Notes under the pieces: model-generated
The model's database searches: none
What the model saw: only the letters and a program-made list of their open reading frames with translations
Told to the model about the DNA's origin: nothing
Part shown: in pieces, positions 1 through 9,065 of the stretch
How the letters are laid out: every line of letters begins with the position of its first letter
How positions within the stretch are numbered: the first letter of the stretch is position 1
Translations under genes and position numbers: made by a program
DNA from: Flavobacterium sp. W4I14
GTDB lineage: Bacteria; Bacteroidota; Bacteroidia; Sphingobacteriales; Sphingobacteriaceae
Direction: 5' to 3'
Assembly (NCBI GenBank): GCA_030817875.1
Contig: JAUSZU010000001.1
Coordinates: 2,418,001 to 2,482,000 of the forward strand
Length of the DNA stretch: 64,000 bases

Positions 1-646
1 TGATGTCAAATTTTGCACCACGTGCATCCAGTTCGACTGCAAAAAGGTTATTGGCGGTTTTCGATTGGCCATAGCCCAATAAAGTTTCATATTGCCGATG
101 TTCAAAGTTAGGATCTTCAAAATTGAAAGGCGCAATCTGATGACCATATGAAGAAACATTTACCACCCTGGCCCTATCAGCTTTTTTCAACGCTGGCCAT
201 AATTTAGCCGTAAGCTGAAAATGCCCCAAATGATTGGTAGAAAGCTGCGACTCATAACCTCTTGCGTCTCTACGCAGGGGTACCCACATAATACCCGCGT
301 TATTAATCAAAAGATCAAGTGGCTGTCCACTTGCTAAAAATTTTTCAGCAAAGGCATTGATTGAATGGTAATCCATTAAATCCATAACCTCCACCTCTAC
401 ATTGGCCAGGCCAACTAAATTCCGCTTCGCTTTTTCAATGTCGCGTGCAGGTACAATTACCTTAGCACCTGCTTGTACAAAGGTTTTGGTAGTTTCTAAA
501 CCTATACCAGCATAACCGCCAGTGATGATTGCCGTTTTTCCTTTAAGGTTAATGCCAGCTATTACATCAGTAGTAGCAGATGTTGCATTAAATCCTGAGC
601 CTATTGGCTGTTGTAATGCACCGTTGTAATTATTGTTACTTTCCAT
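1..646 (-). CDS. Short-chain dehydrogenase/reductase (SDR), C-terminus cut off by window edge
   Basis: NAD(P)-dependent oxidoreductase of the classical SDR family; the substrate cannot be told. Reading from the ATG at 646 the frame stays open to base 1, giving 215 residues. Visible motifs in order are the Rossmann nucleotide site TGGYAGIG near residue 41, the NNAG motif in 'LLINNAGIMW' near residue 97, and the catalytic Tyr/Lys in 'YGQSK' near residue 198, preceded by the Ser of 'VVNVSSYG'. About 30 residues precede the Rossmann fold, a little longer than the minimal family member. The C-terminal part lies outside the window. It reads away from the DUF1569 gene on the same strand after a 128-bp gap. 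Family assignment is firm; specificity is open. Confidence 0.9.
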   Translation of the reverse strand, partial: MESNNNYNGALQQPIGSGFNATSATTDVIAGINLKGKTAIITGGYAGIGLETTKTFVQAGAKVIVPARDIEKAKRNLVGLANVEVEVMDLMDYHSINAFAEKFLASGQPLDLLINNAGIMWVPLRRDARGYESQLSTNHLGHFQLTAKLWPALKKADRARVVNVSSYGHQIAPFNFEDPNFEHRQYETLLGYGQSKTANNLFAVELDARGAKFDI

Positions 647-774
647 TTTTTCTATTGTTTTATTTCACAACAAAAATAACGGACAACAACAGGCTTAGCT
701 TTGTTCAAAACGTCAATCTTACTTTGTTTAAAATATCAACTTTTAACAATTCAAAGTGCAATCGGCAGCAGATG

Positions 775-1224
775 TTAAACACCAAACTGCCTTAAATGAT
801 GATCAGCGTGTTTATAAGAAAAAACACCGATCTGTTCTTTTGTCATCAGGCCAAAAAAATCGTGGAGAAAATCGGGGTTATCATAGTTTTCAAATTCTTC
901 GATGCATTTGATCAGGATCATTTGCTGTTGTTTCAGGTCTCCTTCTTTTTCTTTAATCGCAAACTTCCCTGCAGGCATGTTTTTACCTATCGGTTTATCA
1001 TCTTTCGTATTGCTTTTAAGGGCCATCCGGCCGAATAGCTTACCTAAAAAATCGACTCTGTAAACCTGTTTATCTTTACCTAAAACCCATTCGAACCAGA
1101 TGGTACAATGTTTTGCCATTTGGTAAACATTCATTTTACCCCAAAGCCGGTTACTGTTTTCGGTCAGTGAATTAACCCGATCAATCAACTCACTTCTTGT
1201 TGATTGCTCAAATACCGTTTTCAT
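775..1224 (-). CDS. DUF1569 (DinB-like) family protein
   Basis: A 149-residue protein I assign to the DUF1569 branch of the DinB/YfiT-like four-helix superfamily, members of which often bind a metal through spaced histidines. Candidate ligands are the His of 'MAKHCTIW' (about residue 38) and the cluster 'KHADHHLRQFG' at the C-terminus. The biochemical role is unknown. I use the ATG at 1224 because the longer frame starts at TTG two codons upstream. The gene overlaps the 3' end of the VOC gene by 17 bp, so the two are probably translationally coupled. The order AraC, VOC, DUF1569 on one strand is one I associate with Bacteroidota. Confidence 0.82.
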   Translation of the reverse strand: MKTVFEQSTRSELIDRVNSLTENSNRLWGKMNVYQMAKHCTIWFEWVLGKDKQVYRVDFLGKLFGRMALKSNTKDDKPIGKNMPAGKFAIKEKEGDLKQQQMILIKCIEEFENYDNPDFLHDFFGLMTKEQIGVFSYKHADHHLRQFGV

Positions 1225-1642
1225 TACCAAAATTGTTTAGCGGTTGCAATGAAAAATAGTTTCCGGAATCGTCTTTAAACAAAGCCTCAGTTCCATAAAA
1301 CTCTTTAGTAGGCGCTTTTATGAATTCAACACCCTTAGCCTTTAATTCTTCGTAGGTTGCAAAAATATCATTGCAGGTAAGTACGCCACAGCCGAAAATC
1401 CCCTTTTTGATCAATCCTATTAATGTTTCTGCTACATCCTTTGGAAACATTTTGCTTACCGTAACAGGGAATAACACCAACTGCAGGTCAGGCTGCTCAG
1501 GTGGCGACACGGTTAGCCAACGGCTTTCTGGCCCCATCGGGATATCATCTACCAGTTTAAAGCCCAATTTGTTTACATAAAAGTCATAAGCACTATCCTG
1601 GTTCAGGACGTGAATGTTTGTGATGGTCATTTTGGTAATCAT
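1208..1642 (-). CDS. VOC (glyoxalase/bleomycin-resistance) family protein
   Basis: A 144-residue vicinal-oxygen-chelate fold protein. It opens with the usual beta strand 'MTITNIHVLNQDSAYDFYVN' and has 'GFKLVDDIPMG', with the second half ending in 'ALFKDDSGNYFSLQ', where the acidic residue of the paired beta-alpha-beta modules is expected. Members bind divalent metal and act as isomerases, dioxygenases or antibiotic-binding proteins; nothing here picks one. The ATG at 1642 is used, though an in-frame ATG at 1630 fits the conserved start equally well. It sits 73 bp downstream of an AraC-type gene and overlaps the DUF1569 gene. Confidence 0.88.
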   Translation of the reverse strand: MITKMTITNIHVLNQDSAYDFYVNKLGFKLVDDIPMGPESRWLTVSPPEQPDLQLVLFPVTVSKMFPKDVAETLIGLIKKGIFGCGVLTCNDIFATYEELKAKGVEFIKAPTKEFYGTEALFKDDSGNYFSLQPLNNFGNENGI

Positions 1643-1715
1643 GGTTCTCAGTTTAATTTTATAAATGTTGAACCAAATTTCCGCAATGATTTAAACAATC
1701 ACTTCTTCATAATTG

Positions 1716-2138
1716 CTATTTTTCTATCCACCCATGTTGCAAGGCAAAGCAACTCGGCACGAAAGAAACTGGCGATTTTTTAATGGCTAACTTTAATTGT
1801 TGCATCTGTGCCTGATAACTTGAAGGCGATATACCTACATTGCGTTTAAAAAGTCCGCTAAACGAAGTTAAGCTATCAAATCCTACTAAGAAGCAGGTTT
1901 CAGAAACGCTTTTATCTTCGCGCAATAGCTGCTGTGCTTTTTCAATTCTTACCCATGTAAGGTATTGATGTGGTGTTTTAGCATAAATGGCTTTGAAAAG
2001 CCTGGTGAAATGAAATTTAGAAAAACAGGCTTCATCAGAAATGTAACTAAGATCTATTCTTTCAGCATAATTTTTGTCGATGAAAAGTTTTGCCTGAACA
2101 ATCCGTCGATATAGGTAAACTTTTGGATATTGCTCCAT
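1716..2138 (-). CDS. AraC-type DNA-binding protein without a sensor domain
   Basis: A 140-residue transcription factor that is almost only the AraC DNA-binding domain. The first helix-turn-helix lies around 'IDLSYISDEACFSKFHFTRL' and the second around 'SVSETCFLVGFDSLTSFSGL', followed by the family signature 'FKRNVGISPSSYQ' near residue 105. There is no N-terminal cupin or receiver domain, so the input signal must come from elsewhere or regulation is by abundance. It is the first gene of the AraC-VOC-DUF1569 trio and probably controls those two genes. The ATG at 2138 is the only good start. Confidence 0.9.
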   Translation of the reverse strand: MEQYPKVYLYRRIVQAKLFIDKNYAERIDLSYISDEACFSKFHFTRLFKAIYAKTPHQYLTWVRIEKAQQLLREDKSVSETCFLVGFDSLTSFSGLFKRNVGISPSSYQAQMQQLKLAIKKSPVSFVPSCFALQHGWIEK

Positions 2139-2912
2139 AATCGGGTAAAAGGTCTAATTTTTCGGTTTCAGAAAGTTACGAATAATTTAAAGTGCTACTG
2201 AATATAAATGATGAAAAGAATAGATTTGGTAGGTATTGTTAAATAGGAATGTTTTTAGAGTGTTTTAGAAATTCGAGTCCCCGAATGACGCACCTTATTA
2301 ATAGCCTTAATTCCGCGTTTGTAAAAACAAGATCCCGTTTGCCCGTTAATTTGATAATTCCATTCCAAACAGTCATAATTTTAGTACATTAGGATAATCA
2401 AAAAGGGATGATAACCCAAATCAATCCATCTGATTAAAATCCCAAAAAAAATATTCCAAAATCCACCTTTACGCCACATTTACCCCACGTTTAGGCCACC
2501 TTCCGGCCAGGCTTGCTTATGGCTTACCTGCTACTTGCTTGCACACTGCTTCGCACTTGCTTGGGTTGAGTTATAGCCTTGATATAGATCTGGTAGGTCA
2601 AAGATTTGCGTCGCTTTAGATCAGCGTGTTAACAATAGCTAAATAAAATGTAAAGAGAAGGCTATCGTAAGGTATTGTTGGTCTAGGCCTGTGTCGGAGA
2701 CGATGTATGGCAAATCAGCTCTCTTTAAAAAACACATTAGAATAAGAAATACTTTTTTTTGATTCAAGGCTATTAGCGTATCTCCATTTCCTTTCTCCAA
2801 ACGAAACGACCATTAAAATCCAACCCTGCTTTTCAGAAGTTTAAAGCCAATAAAATGAGCCGAGTGACCATTTTAACGCGAAGTGCAGTGACCAGTAGGC
2901 CCAAAAAATTGG
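2139..2912. other. Intergenic stretch without a recognisable gene
   Basis: No ORF here has codon use or motifs like a real protein and I see no structural RNA. Part of it (about 2460-2580) is richer in G and C than its surroundings and made of short degenerate echoes of CTTGC and CCAC, which suggests repetitive noncoding sequence rather than a decayed gene. Confidence 0.5.
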
Positions 2913-2959
2913 TCACGATGATGAACCAGGGCTGTTTTTAGCGAAAATATCACCTTGCC

Positions 2960-3046
2960 GTGAGGTCTTTTGTGATCCCGCTGGGATTGGCTCAGCCCTG
3001 CAAAATCCCGGACTCGGCCCTGAGCCTTTTACAAATCGAACCCAGG
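2960..3046 (-). repeat. Degenerate duplicate of the tRNA-Lys 3' end, split by a hairpin insertion
   Basis: Bases 2960-2988 match 3102-3130, the last part of the tRNA-Lys gene plus its downstream flank, at 28 of 29 positions. Bases 3036-3046 (TCGAACCCAGG) continue the T-arm homology after an interruption of about 47 bp. The insert at 2989-3026 is an inverted repeat with arms GGCTCAG and CTGAGCC. This is not a working tRNA: the D arm, anticodon arm and 5' acceptor strand are missing. Duplication of a tRNA 3' end is what site-specific integration usually leaves, but no integrase is visible in the window. Confidence 0.7.
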
Positions 3047-3082
3047 CCAGCGCTTCTGTTCGAATCCCAATGGGAATAAAAC

Positions 3083-3107
3083 AAAAAAACCTCACATTTC
3101 TGTGAGG
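3083..3107 (-). terminator. Intrinsic terminator of tRNA-Lys
   Basis: On the minus strand, 8 bases after the tRNA 3' end, a 7-bp perfect stem (CCTCACA, loop GAAA, TGTGAGG) is followed by a run of seven T. This is a classic rho-independent terminator. Confidence 0.9.
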
Positions 3108-3114
3108 TCTTCTG

Positions 3115-3187
3115 TGATCCCGCTGGGATTCGAACCCAGGACCACTACATTAAAAGTGTAATGCTCTACCAGCTGAGCTACGGAATC
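3115..3187 (-). tRNA. tRNA-Lys (anticodon TTT)
   Basis: A 73-nt cloverleaf on the minus strand. The acceptor stem pairs GATTCCG with CGGGATC (one G-U), the D arm is GCTCAGCTGGTAGAGC, the anticodon stem is TTACA/TGTAG around the loop CTTTTAA with anticodon TTT, and the T arm is CTGGG-TTCGAAT-CCCAG. The discriminator base is A and CCA is not encoded. A strong terminator follows, so it is a single-tRNA unit. A damaged copy of its 3' end lies about 130 bp downstream. Confidence 0.98.
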
Positions 3188-3513
3188 ATTTTGTCCCTTT
3201 CGAGGCTGCGAAGATAGAAATTAAATTCATTCCTGCAAAGAACAAAGTCAATCTATTTAATAAAAACTTAACCTTAATTAAACAAACTGCAGCTAAATAA
3301 TTAAACATCAGACTAAAACAACAAAAAATATTATTACTATTTTTTTTCTTCATCATCAAAATAAACCCTGCTGTAAAAAAAAACATATTATATACCGAAA
3401 TCTGATCTACAGTATGGGCCGAATAAACCTTTCCATTCCCATCATTGTAGTTATAAAAGTGTTTTTTATTTTCGTTATTATTTCCATTTTACAGATATAT
3501 TACCATTCCCTTA

Positions 3514-4143
3514 ATGAATATTGAAAATACTTACGGTGAAGATAAGTGGGCTGCATTTGGAGGCTTTTCGCCACTCATTACAGTTTTCAAATCTTATCAT
3601 CCCCTTAATGATGAAATTGAAAAAATTATTAACGAGCAAACCTTTCCCATCCGATTTGCCAAAAACAAACACATTGCCTCGCCATTAAAGCATAATCGAT
3701 ATATTTTCCTTATTTTGGAAGGAGCAGTACATGGTTACCTTAAAATGGGAAACAAAAAAATTAGTACTTGGATTGCTGCCGAAAATGAACTGGCAGGAAC
3801 CATCAGAAATTTGTGGGAGAATGAAATCTCTGATGAATATATTGAAACAATCGATCCGGTATTTGCAATTGCCATTCCGCACGAAATGTCGAAACTGCTT
3901 TACGAAAAGTTTCCGATTGCCAACTATGTGGGCCGTAAAATGACAGAGATTTATTTCCTCGGAGCAACTGAACGTGCTTATATAAGCAGGCTGCCTTCTG
4001 CATTGAAACGATATCAAAGATTCCTGGTTTCCTATCCTCATTTAATCAATCGCGTGCCACTTAAGTATATTGCATCATTTATCGGCATGCGACTCGAAAC
4101 ACTAAGCAGGATTAGGAAAAAAGCACTTACTGAAAAAGAATAG
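3514..4143 (+). CDS. Crp/Fnr-family transcriptional regulator
   Basis: A 209-residue regulator with the cyclic-nucleotide-binding beta-barrel fold in residues 30-140 and a C-terminal winged helix. The recognition helix region is 'LKYIASFIGMRLETLSRIRK' near residue 185. The signature residues for cAMP binding are not apparent, as in most Crp-like proteins of Bacteroidota, whose ligands are mostly unknown. It starts at an ATG at 3514 and stands alone, divergent from tRNA-Lys and convergent with the GH5 gene, with which it shares a bidirectional terminator. Its targets cannot be inferred. An unrelated reading of the fold is unlikely given the helix-turn-helix. Confidence 0.88.
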   Translation: MNIENTYGEDKWAAFGGFSPLITVFKSYHPLNDEIEKIINEQTFPIRFAKNKHIASPLKHNRYIFLILEGAVHGYLKMGNKKISTWIAAENELAGTIRNLWENEISDEYIETIDPVFAIAIPHEMSKLLYEKFPIANYVGRKMTEIYFLGATERAYISRLPSALKRYQRFLVSYPHLINRVPLKYIASFIGMRLETLSRIRKKALTEKE

Positions 4144-4398
4144 TACGCCAGGTTTCTGATATGAATCCCCCCTGCTTGTACATCAAACGTTTGCACTTAA
4201 TTTTGGAATAAATAAATGTACTGAAGTCAAATAGGCCGGTTAGGTAGAAGAGTGGATAAAAGTTTGGATGATATCCCCATGGATTTCCTGAAAGCTAAGG
4301 TGTAGATAAAAATACAACAGTTCACAAATACCTGTAGAAAAAGCGACCGGAAAAGCAGTACTTTTTCTGGATTAGATAAGTATATTTGGAATAATGAA

Positions 4399-4439
4399 GC
4401 AAAATCCGTCTCCTAAATTATTTAAGAGACGGATTTTGC
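4399..4439. terminator. Bidirectional terminator between Crp-like gene and GH5
   Basis: A perfect 14-bp inverted repeat (GCAAAATCCGTCTC and its complement, 13-nt loop) ends 10 bp from the GH5 stop and lies 256 bp past the Crp-like stop. The outer arms are A/T-rich, giving T-rich RNA on either strand, as expected for convergent genes. Confidence 0.75.
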
Positions 4440-4449
4440 TTAAATCTTA

Positions 4450-5505
4450 TTATAAACCCCAGCCATATCTGATACGGGTTAATCCCGATTGATTAGTTGT
4501 TGTTAAGGTAATATTTGTTCCGCTTCCACCACGGTTCTGAATACTGTAACTGTCGTTATCTCTAAGCCCTGGCCAGTACACACTGGCAACTTTATCGTTT
4601 CTAAATACATTGGTAGAACCAACTATATAGGCAATTTCATTATCGCTACCAACCGAACCGGTATAATTTTTACCCGTAGTCATGGCTGCGCCATACTCTG
4701 TAACAACAGTGCGACTGGCGTAACTCCCAAAACGGTTTCGCCAGTCAGCTTCCCAGGCCGATTGTGTTCTGGTAGCCCAAAATGCATAATTATGCAGGGA
4801 TAAAAGACAGCTCGAAAAGCGGCTATCTGCACCAACAGCTGTTACATTTTCCGAATAGCCCGTGCCACCTAAAAGAATCCGGCCTCTGCTTACATTGGGG
4901 TAACGGGAAAGCCATTCGGCATAAATAGTGGTTAATTGGGCCAATGTATAACCATAGGGCTCGTTCATAGGTTCGAAATACACGTTCGCATTACTTCCAT
5001 ATTTATTAACTACGGTTTGCCACATGGCCCAAAACTGAGTGGTATCATCAATAGTACCATTATGGGAAGATGCACTCTCCCAACAAGCTAAAATCACTTT
5101 CATGTTCTTGCTTAGTGCACGATCTATTGCGCCGGTATAGGCACTCCACCACGAATCGGATACACTTGGCGGATTAATTGGTAACCTTACCGTATTAACA
5201 CCGGGCATGTTATTTTGAAAACCCGTTAATATCGCATTTGCTTTTGCCGATACCGTGGTGTAATCATCACCAGCGGTTAAGCCTGAAGGGATTACCCAGC
5301 CATCAACAAAATTGTCGCGGCCATCTGCCCAATTTACGCCTGCAATACCGGCAGCACCAACCGATTCTACATTTGCTTTTTGAGCATCCGTGACCGCCGT
5401 TTTTTCAATTTCGAGCGGAGCTTCTGTTAATTCTTTTTTTTCACAGCCCATTAAGCACGCGCTTAACATAACGGCCATTGTTGCAATTGACGTTTTAATT
5501 TTCAT
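4450..5505 (-). CDS. Glycoside hydrolase family 5 lipoprotein (cellulase-type fold)
   Basis: A 351-residue secreted GH5 enzyme, probably anchored to the outer membrane. The signal peptide ends in the lipobox LMGC with Cys21 as lipid site. The acid/base Glu is E182 in 'VYFEPMNEPYG' and the nucleophile is E270 in 'TVVTEYG', the normal spacing for this retaining clan-A fold; 'VNTVRLPIN' near residue 103 supplies the conserved Arg. It is the last gene of the PUL, 55 bp after GH35. GH5 has many specificities (beta-glucans, mannans, xylans, galactans) and I cannot name the subfamily; the GH35 and GH30 neighbours favour a galactose-containing glycan. Confidence 0.85.
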   Translation of the reverse strand: MKIKTSIATMAVMLSACLMGCEKKELTEAPLEIEKTAVTDAQKANVESVGAAGIAGVNWADGRDNFVDGWVIPSGLTAGDDYTTVSAKANAILTGFQNNMPGVNTVRLPINPPSVSDSWWSAYTGAIDRALSKNMKVILACWESASSHNGTIDDTTQFWAMWQTVVNKYGSNANVYFEPMNEPYGYTLAQLTTIYAEWLSRYPNVSRGRILLGGTGYSENVTAVGADSRFSSCLLSLHNYAFWATRTQSAWEADWRNRFGSYASRTVVTEYGAAMTTGKNYTGSVGSDNEIAYIVGSTNVFRNDKVASVYWPGLRDNDSYSIQNRGGSGTNITLTTTNQSGLTRIRYGWGL

Positions 5506-5560
5506 AGGTAATGATTTAATATTTGGTTAGTGAGGCGTTAACCAGAAGAAAATCGAAATG

Positions 5561-7402
5561 TTATTTATTTTTTAACTCATTTAAAATAGCTTTATCTAAA
5601 CTGGTTAATGTATTCTGTGTAGGCTTAAGCAGTTCGAAAACTACAATTTCATTCTTTCCCTTTTTAAGCCATTCTGCAGGTAAATAAATGGTCTGTTGTG
5701 GTCCAATAGCCCAATATTTACCCAAATTATGCCCATTAACCCAAACCAGTCCTTTTCCCCACTGGCGCATATCTAAATAAGTGTCGGCAACTTTTGTTAA
5801 ATTAAAGGAAGCCGATTTAAGCACCGCAGCAGACTGGCTATTTACTTTATACTGTGTTTTTTTGGCAGCTATTTTATCAAATGGCAAGGGATACATTTTC
5901 CATGATTTAATCTCTTTACCATTAAAAGTTACATTTTTGGTAATTCCTTTGTTGTTTTTAAGCAAGTAAGGACCAAAATTAATCCTACCCATGTTTTCTA
6001 CTAAAATATCAAGTTGTACATTACCAGCCGGAAGATTGACTACTAAACTATCCTGATAAAGTCGCCTGTCTAAAACACCTGCAAGTTTTTTGTTGATGTA
6101 TACTAATCCGTAATCGCGAAGCTCGTTGATTTTAATTACCCCTTTGCGCCCACCTTTTATGGTGCTGCTGTACAATACAAAACCATAAGGTTGGTTAAGG
6201 GCTTCGAAGGTTAATGGTTTTTCACTTAATAGAGGTTTCCCAACCAGGTTAAAGATGTTTGTTGATTTGGTAAAGGTAATAACAGGTAAGGCAGCTGCCG
6301 GTTTGGCGGCAGGTACAACAGGAAGTATTTGGTTTGCAGGCAAATTCTTTTTAATCGCTTCGCGGAAAAGCATAAATTTTGGCGTTGCATTACCTGCCTC
6401 ATCCAATGGTGCATCATAATCATAACTACTAATCTGCGGTTCGTAAGCCGTAGAATCGTTGTAATTTGCCCCATTCATAAAACCTCTGGTTGTACCACCA
6501 TGAAACATATACATGTTAATGGAAATCCCGCCTTTAAGTACGGTATCCAGTTTATTGGCATATGTTTTTGGATCTACCTGATGGTGTTTTGTACCCCACC
6601 AATCGAACCAGGCTGGATACCATTCTGGCACAAAGTAAGGTCCGGTACCATTGTTATATTTATTGATCAGCGTTCTGATCTGGGCAGGATTATCGATGCC
6701 GTTTACGCCTGGAAGCAAACCCGCTAAATGACCACCTTCTAATGCAGGAACAGGATCGCAGGTAGAAAGCACACCATCAAAACCGGCATCTTTAAAGAGC
6801 TGTGCATTGATCTTCAAATATTCCTTGTCATTTCCGTAAGAACCATACTCGTTTTCTACCTGTACCATTAAGATGTTGCCACCATGGTTAATCTGCAATG
6901 GCGCTAAACGTTTACCAATCTCTGTAAGGTATTCTTTATATTCTTTTAAATATTGTGCTTCTTTACTCCTTACCTGTAAACCTTTAACGTTCTGTAACCA
7001 AAATGGATAACCACCAAATTCCCATTCGGCACATACATACGGACTAGGGCGGAGCAATACCCATAAACCTTCTTCTTTTGCAATACGTACAAATTCGGCG
7101 ATATCATTATTACCAGAAAAATCAAACTGATCTTTCTGCGGTTCATGTACATTCCAAAATACATAGGTACCAATGGTATTTAAACCCATCGCTTTAGCCA
7201 TTTTCATTCTATCACGCCAGGCTTCTCTCGGTATGCGGGGGTAATGCATCTCGCCTGAAATGATCTGAAAGGGTTTATTATCCAACAGAAAAACAGCGTC
7301 TGCAAGTTTAAAAGTGTGCTGAGCCTGTGCAAAGACACCAAAGCCAGAAAAACAAGTAATTAAAATTACTGTAATCTTCAGGAGTTTGAGGGTATGTTTC
7401 AT
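5561..7402 (-). CDS. Glycoside hydrolase family 35 beta-galactosidase
   Basis: A 613-residue exo-acting GH35 enzyme releasing terminal beta-galactose. An N-terminal signal peptide ending near 'FGVFAQAQ' sends it to the periplasm. The TIM barrel begins at about residue 45 ('IISGEMHYPRIPR', a GH35 hallmark). The acid/base is E185 in 'VENEYGSYG' and the nucleophile E260 in 'FVPEWYPAW'. The C-terminal 200 residues form the beta-sandwich domains, with 'WGKGLVWVNGHNLGKYW' near residue 547. It follows GH30 by 124 bp in the PUL and would trim oligosaccharides imported through SusC/SusD. Linkage preference (beta-1,3, -1,4 or -1,6) cannot be read from the sequence. Confidence 0.93.
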   Translation of the reverse strand: MKHTLKLLKITVILITCFSGFGVFAQAQHTFKLADAVFLLDNKPFQIISGEMHYPRIPREAWRDRMKMAKAMGLNTIGTYVFWNVHEPQKDQFDFSGNNDIAEFVRIAKEEGLWVLLRPSPYVCAEWEFGGYPFWLQNVKGLQVRSKEAQYLKEYKEYLTEIGKRLAPLQINHGGNILMVQVENEYGSYGNDKEYLKINAQLFKDAGFDGVLSTCDPVPALEGGHLAGLLPGVNGIDNPAQIRTLINKYNNGTGPYFVPEWYPAWFDWWGTKHHQVDPKTYANKLDTVLKGGISINMYMFHGGTTRGFMNGANYNDSTAYEPQISSYDYDAPLDEAGNATPKFMLFREAIKKNLPANQILPVVPAAKPAAALPVITFTKSTNIFNLVGKPLLSEKPLTFEALNQPYGFVLYSSTIKGGRKGVIKINELRDYGLVYINKKLAGVLDRRLYQDSLVVNLPAGNVQLDILVENMGRINFGPYLLKNNKGITKNVTFNGKEIKSWKMYPLPFDKIAAKKTQYKVNSQSAAVLKSASFNLTKVADTYLDMRQWGKGLVWVNGHNLGKYWAIGPQQTIYLPAEWLKKGKNEIVVFELLKPTQNTLTSLDKAILNELKNK

Positions 7403-7526
7403 TTAAGATATATTTAAAAAGTTAAAAGCATAGTTTTCCCATATCGGTTTGTAAAGTGCTTTTCAGCTCAAAACCAAATGATTGAGATAAAAAAATAAGG
7501 AGCTTTATAATTACAGACTAAGAAAA

Positions 7527-9050
7527 TTAATTACTAAGTATAGTGGTTACAGATTTAGCAGGAACACGAACATGTTTCGTATCCATATATTGTTTATAGG
7601 GTGATAAATCGTATTCGGCAGAGGTAACATAGGTTTGTACAAAACTTTGCTTATTCCCTTTTACATCGATATCCAGATCAAGATCGTTTTCTGTAGGGTT
7701 AACGGCTACCGTTACGAGCTTTTTATTTTGCAAATAAGAAGATATATAAACCTGAGGCTTTTTTTCTCCAATTGTTTTAACCTGTAGTCTCTTACTGCCA
7801 GCGCCAATAAAGCGGCTATAATTGCCTAAAGCCCATAACATTTTACTATCGTACACCTGGCCATCGGTTTTATTTTTATCTATATAAACCAGACCGTCCT
7901 TGTAATCGCCTGTTGATACGGCCAGCCACCATTGCCATGATGTAGCATTGGAAATCACCAGATCATGATGAATTAACCTTGCAATAAACAAAGCGGTTAC
8001 CATACCCAGGTCGCGTTTTTCGCCTTTCAGCACATCATCACCCAGCACGCAATATTCAGACATCCAATACCTTAAACCTTTTATCTGAGCTACTGCTTCT
8101 GCTGTTTTTTTACGGGTATTAATAAATTTTTGTTCAGGACTTGTTGTGAAATAGCTATGACCAGAAATAGATTGATCTATATTAGAAAGATTGCCGACAT
8201 AATTCGGAGATGCAGCATTAAAGAACTGATATACCTGATTTCCTTTTTCCTCATTACCATTATCATATAAATAATCGAGCTGACCTGCTTCTCCTATTTG
8301 TATTTTAGTTTTGATCTGATTTTTAGCGAACGCCTCATTTACACCTCTATAAAGCTGGGCCAACTCGGTATTGTTATAAGGGCAGCCTTCCTGTTTGTGC
8401 TCATTCCATTTCCATTGTGGCTCATTTGCAGGGCTCAGGTAATCCAGTTCTATGCCTGTTGTTTTTTTTATTCCATTAATTGTGGCTACGAGATCGGCAG
8501 AAAATCCGGGAAGTTTATCAAAATTCAGGTTGCAATTACCATCGGTAGAATATGCTTTTCCGTTTTTGGTAAAAAGCACATGTGGACTGTTTACAAAGCC
8601 AATAAACTGTTTTACACCACGGGTTTTAGCGGCCTTTAAAAACCAGATTTGTCCTGGCATTGCGTTCCAATCATAACTACCATCTGGTTGCAGAAAAGCG
8701 TATTGACGACGCCATTCGTCGCCAATATCGCTTGCCTTACCTTGGGCGGCACTGCCGCCACCAATACTGAAACGCCACATATTAAGGCCAATACCTAGGG
8801 GCTGACCCATTTTTGTAGTTTGGGTACTAAAAAGCAAATCAGCCATCTTATCCTTTTTTTCTGCAGGCCACAATCCGGCAAACTGACAAGTCCAGGCATC
8901 AGAAGCACCGAACCCTTCTATGGTTTGGAATGTAATGGCTGGATCGATCTCTATCTTTACAACAGCCTTTTGTGCAAGGGCAGTTTCGCCATAGAAAAAC
9001 ATGGCCAGGCAGATAAAAAAACAGTTAAGGTGTTGATATGACTTTATCAT
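7527..9050 (-). CDS. Glycoside hydrolase family 30, endo-beta-1,6-galactanase-like
   Basis: A 507-residue secreted GH30 enzyme. A signal peptide (residues 1-26) precedes the strand 'TIEGFGASDAWTCQF', the pattern I associate with galactanase-type GH30 (subfamily 5-like) rather than with glucosylceramidase. The acid/base is E210 in 'LSPANEPQW' and the nucleophile E332 in 'YWMSEYC'. A C-terminal beta-sandwich follows from about residue 410. The gene begins 15 bp after the SusD stop, so it belongs to the same transcript. If the subfamily reading is right, it cuts beta-1,6-galactan side chains such as those of type II arabinogalactan. Family is sure; specificity is inference and xylanase-type GH30 activity is the main alternative. 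Confidence 0.85.
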   Translation of the reverse strand: MIKSYQHLNCFFICLAMFFYGETALAQKAVVKIEIDPAITFQTIEGFGASDAWTCQFAGLWPAEKKDKMADLLFSTQTTKMGQPLGIGLNMWRFSIGGGSAAQGKASDIGDEWRRQYAFLQPDGSYDWNAMPGQIWFLKAAKTRGVKQFIGFVNSPHVLFTKNGKAYSTDGNCNLNFDKLPGFSADLVATINGIKKTTGIELDYLSPANEPQWKWNEHKQEGCPYNNTELAQLYRGVNEAFAKNQIKTKIQIGEAGQLDYLYDNGNEEKGNQVYQFFNAASPNYVGNLSNIDQSISGHSYFTTSPEQKFINTRKKTAEAVAQIKGLRYWMSEYCVLGDDVLKGEKRDLGMVTALFIARLIHHDLVISNATSWQWWLAVSTGDYKDGLVYIDKNKTDGQVYDSKMLWALGNYSRFIGAGSKRLQVKTIGEKKPQVYISSYLQNKKLVTVAVNPTENDLDLDIDVKGNKQSFVQTYVTSAEYDLSPYKQYMDTKHVRVPAKSVTTILSN

Positions 9051-9065
9051 ATAAAATTTTAATTT

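Noticed and set aside
2913..3095. 60-codon ORF on the minus strand
   Set aside because: It runs through the tRNA-derived fragment, its hairpin insert and the terminator; the composition is that of the repeat, not of a protein.
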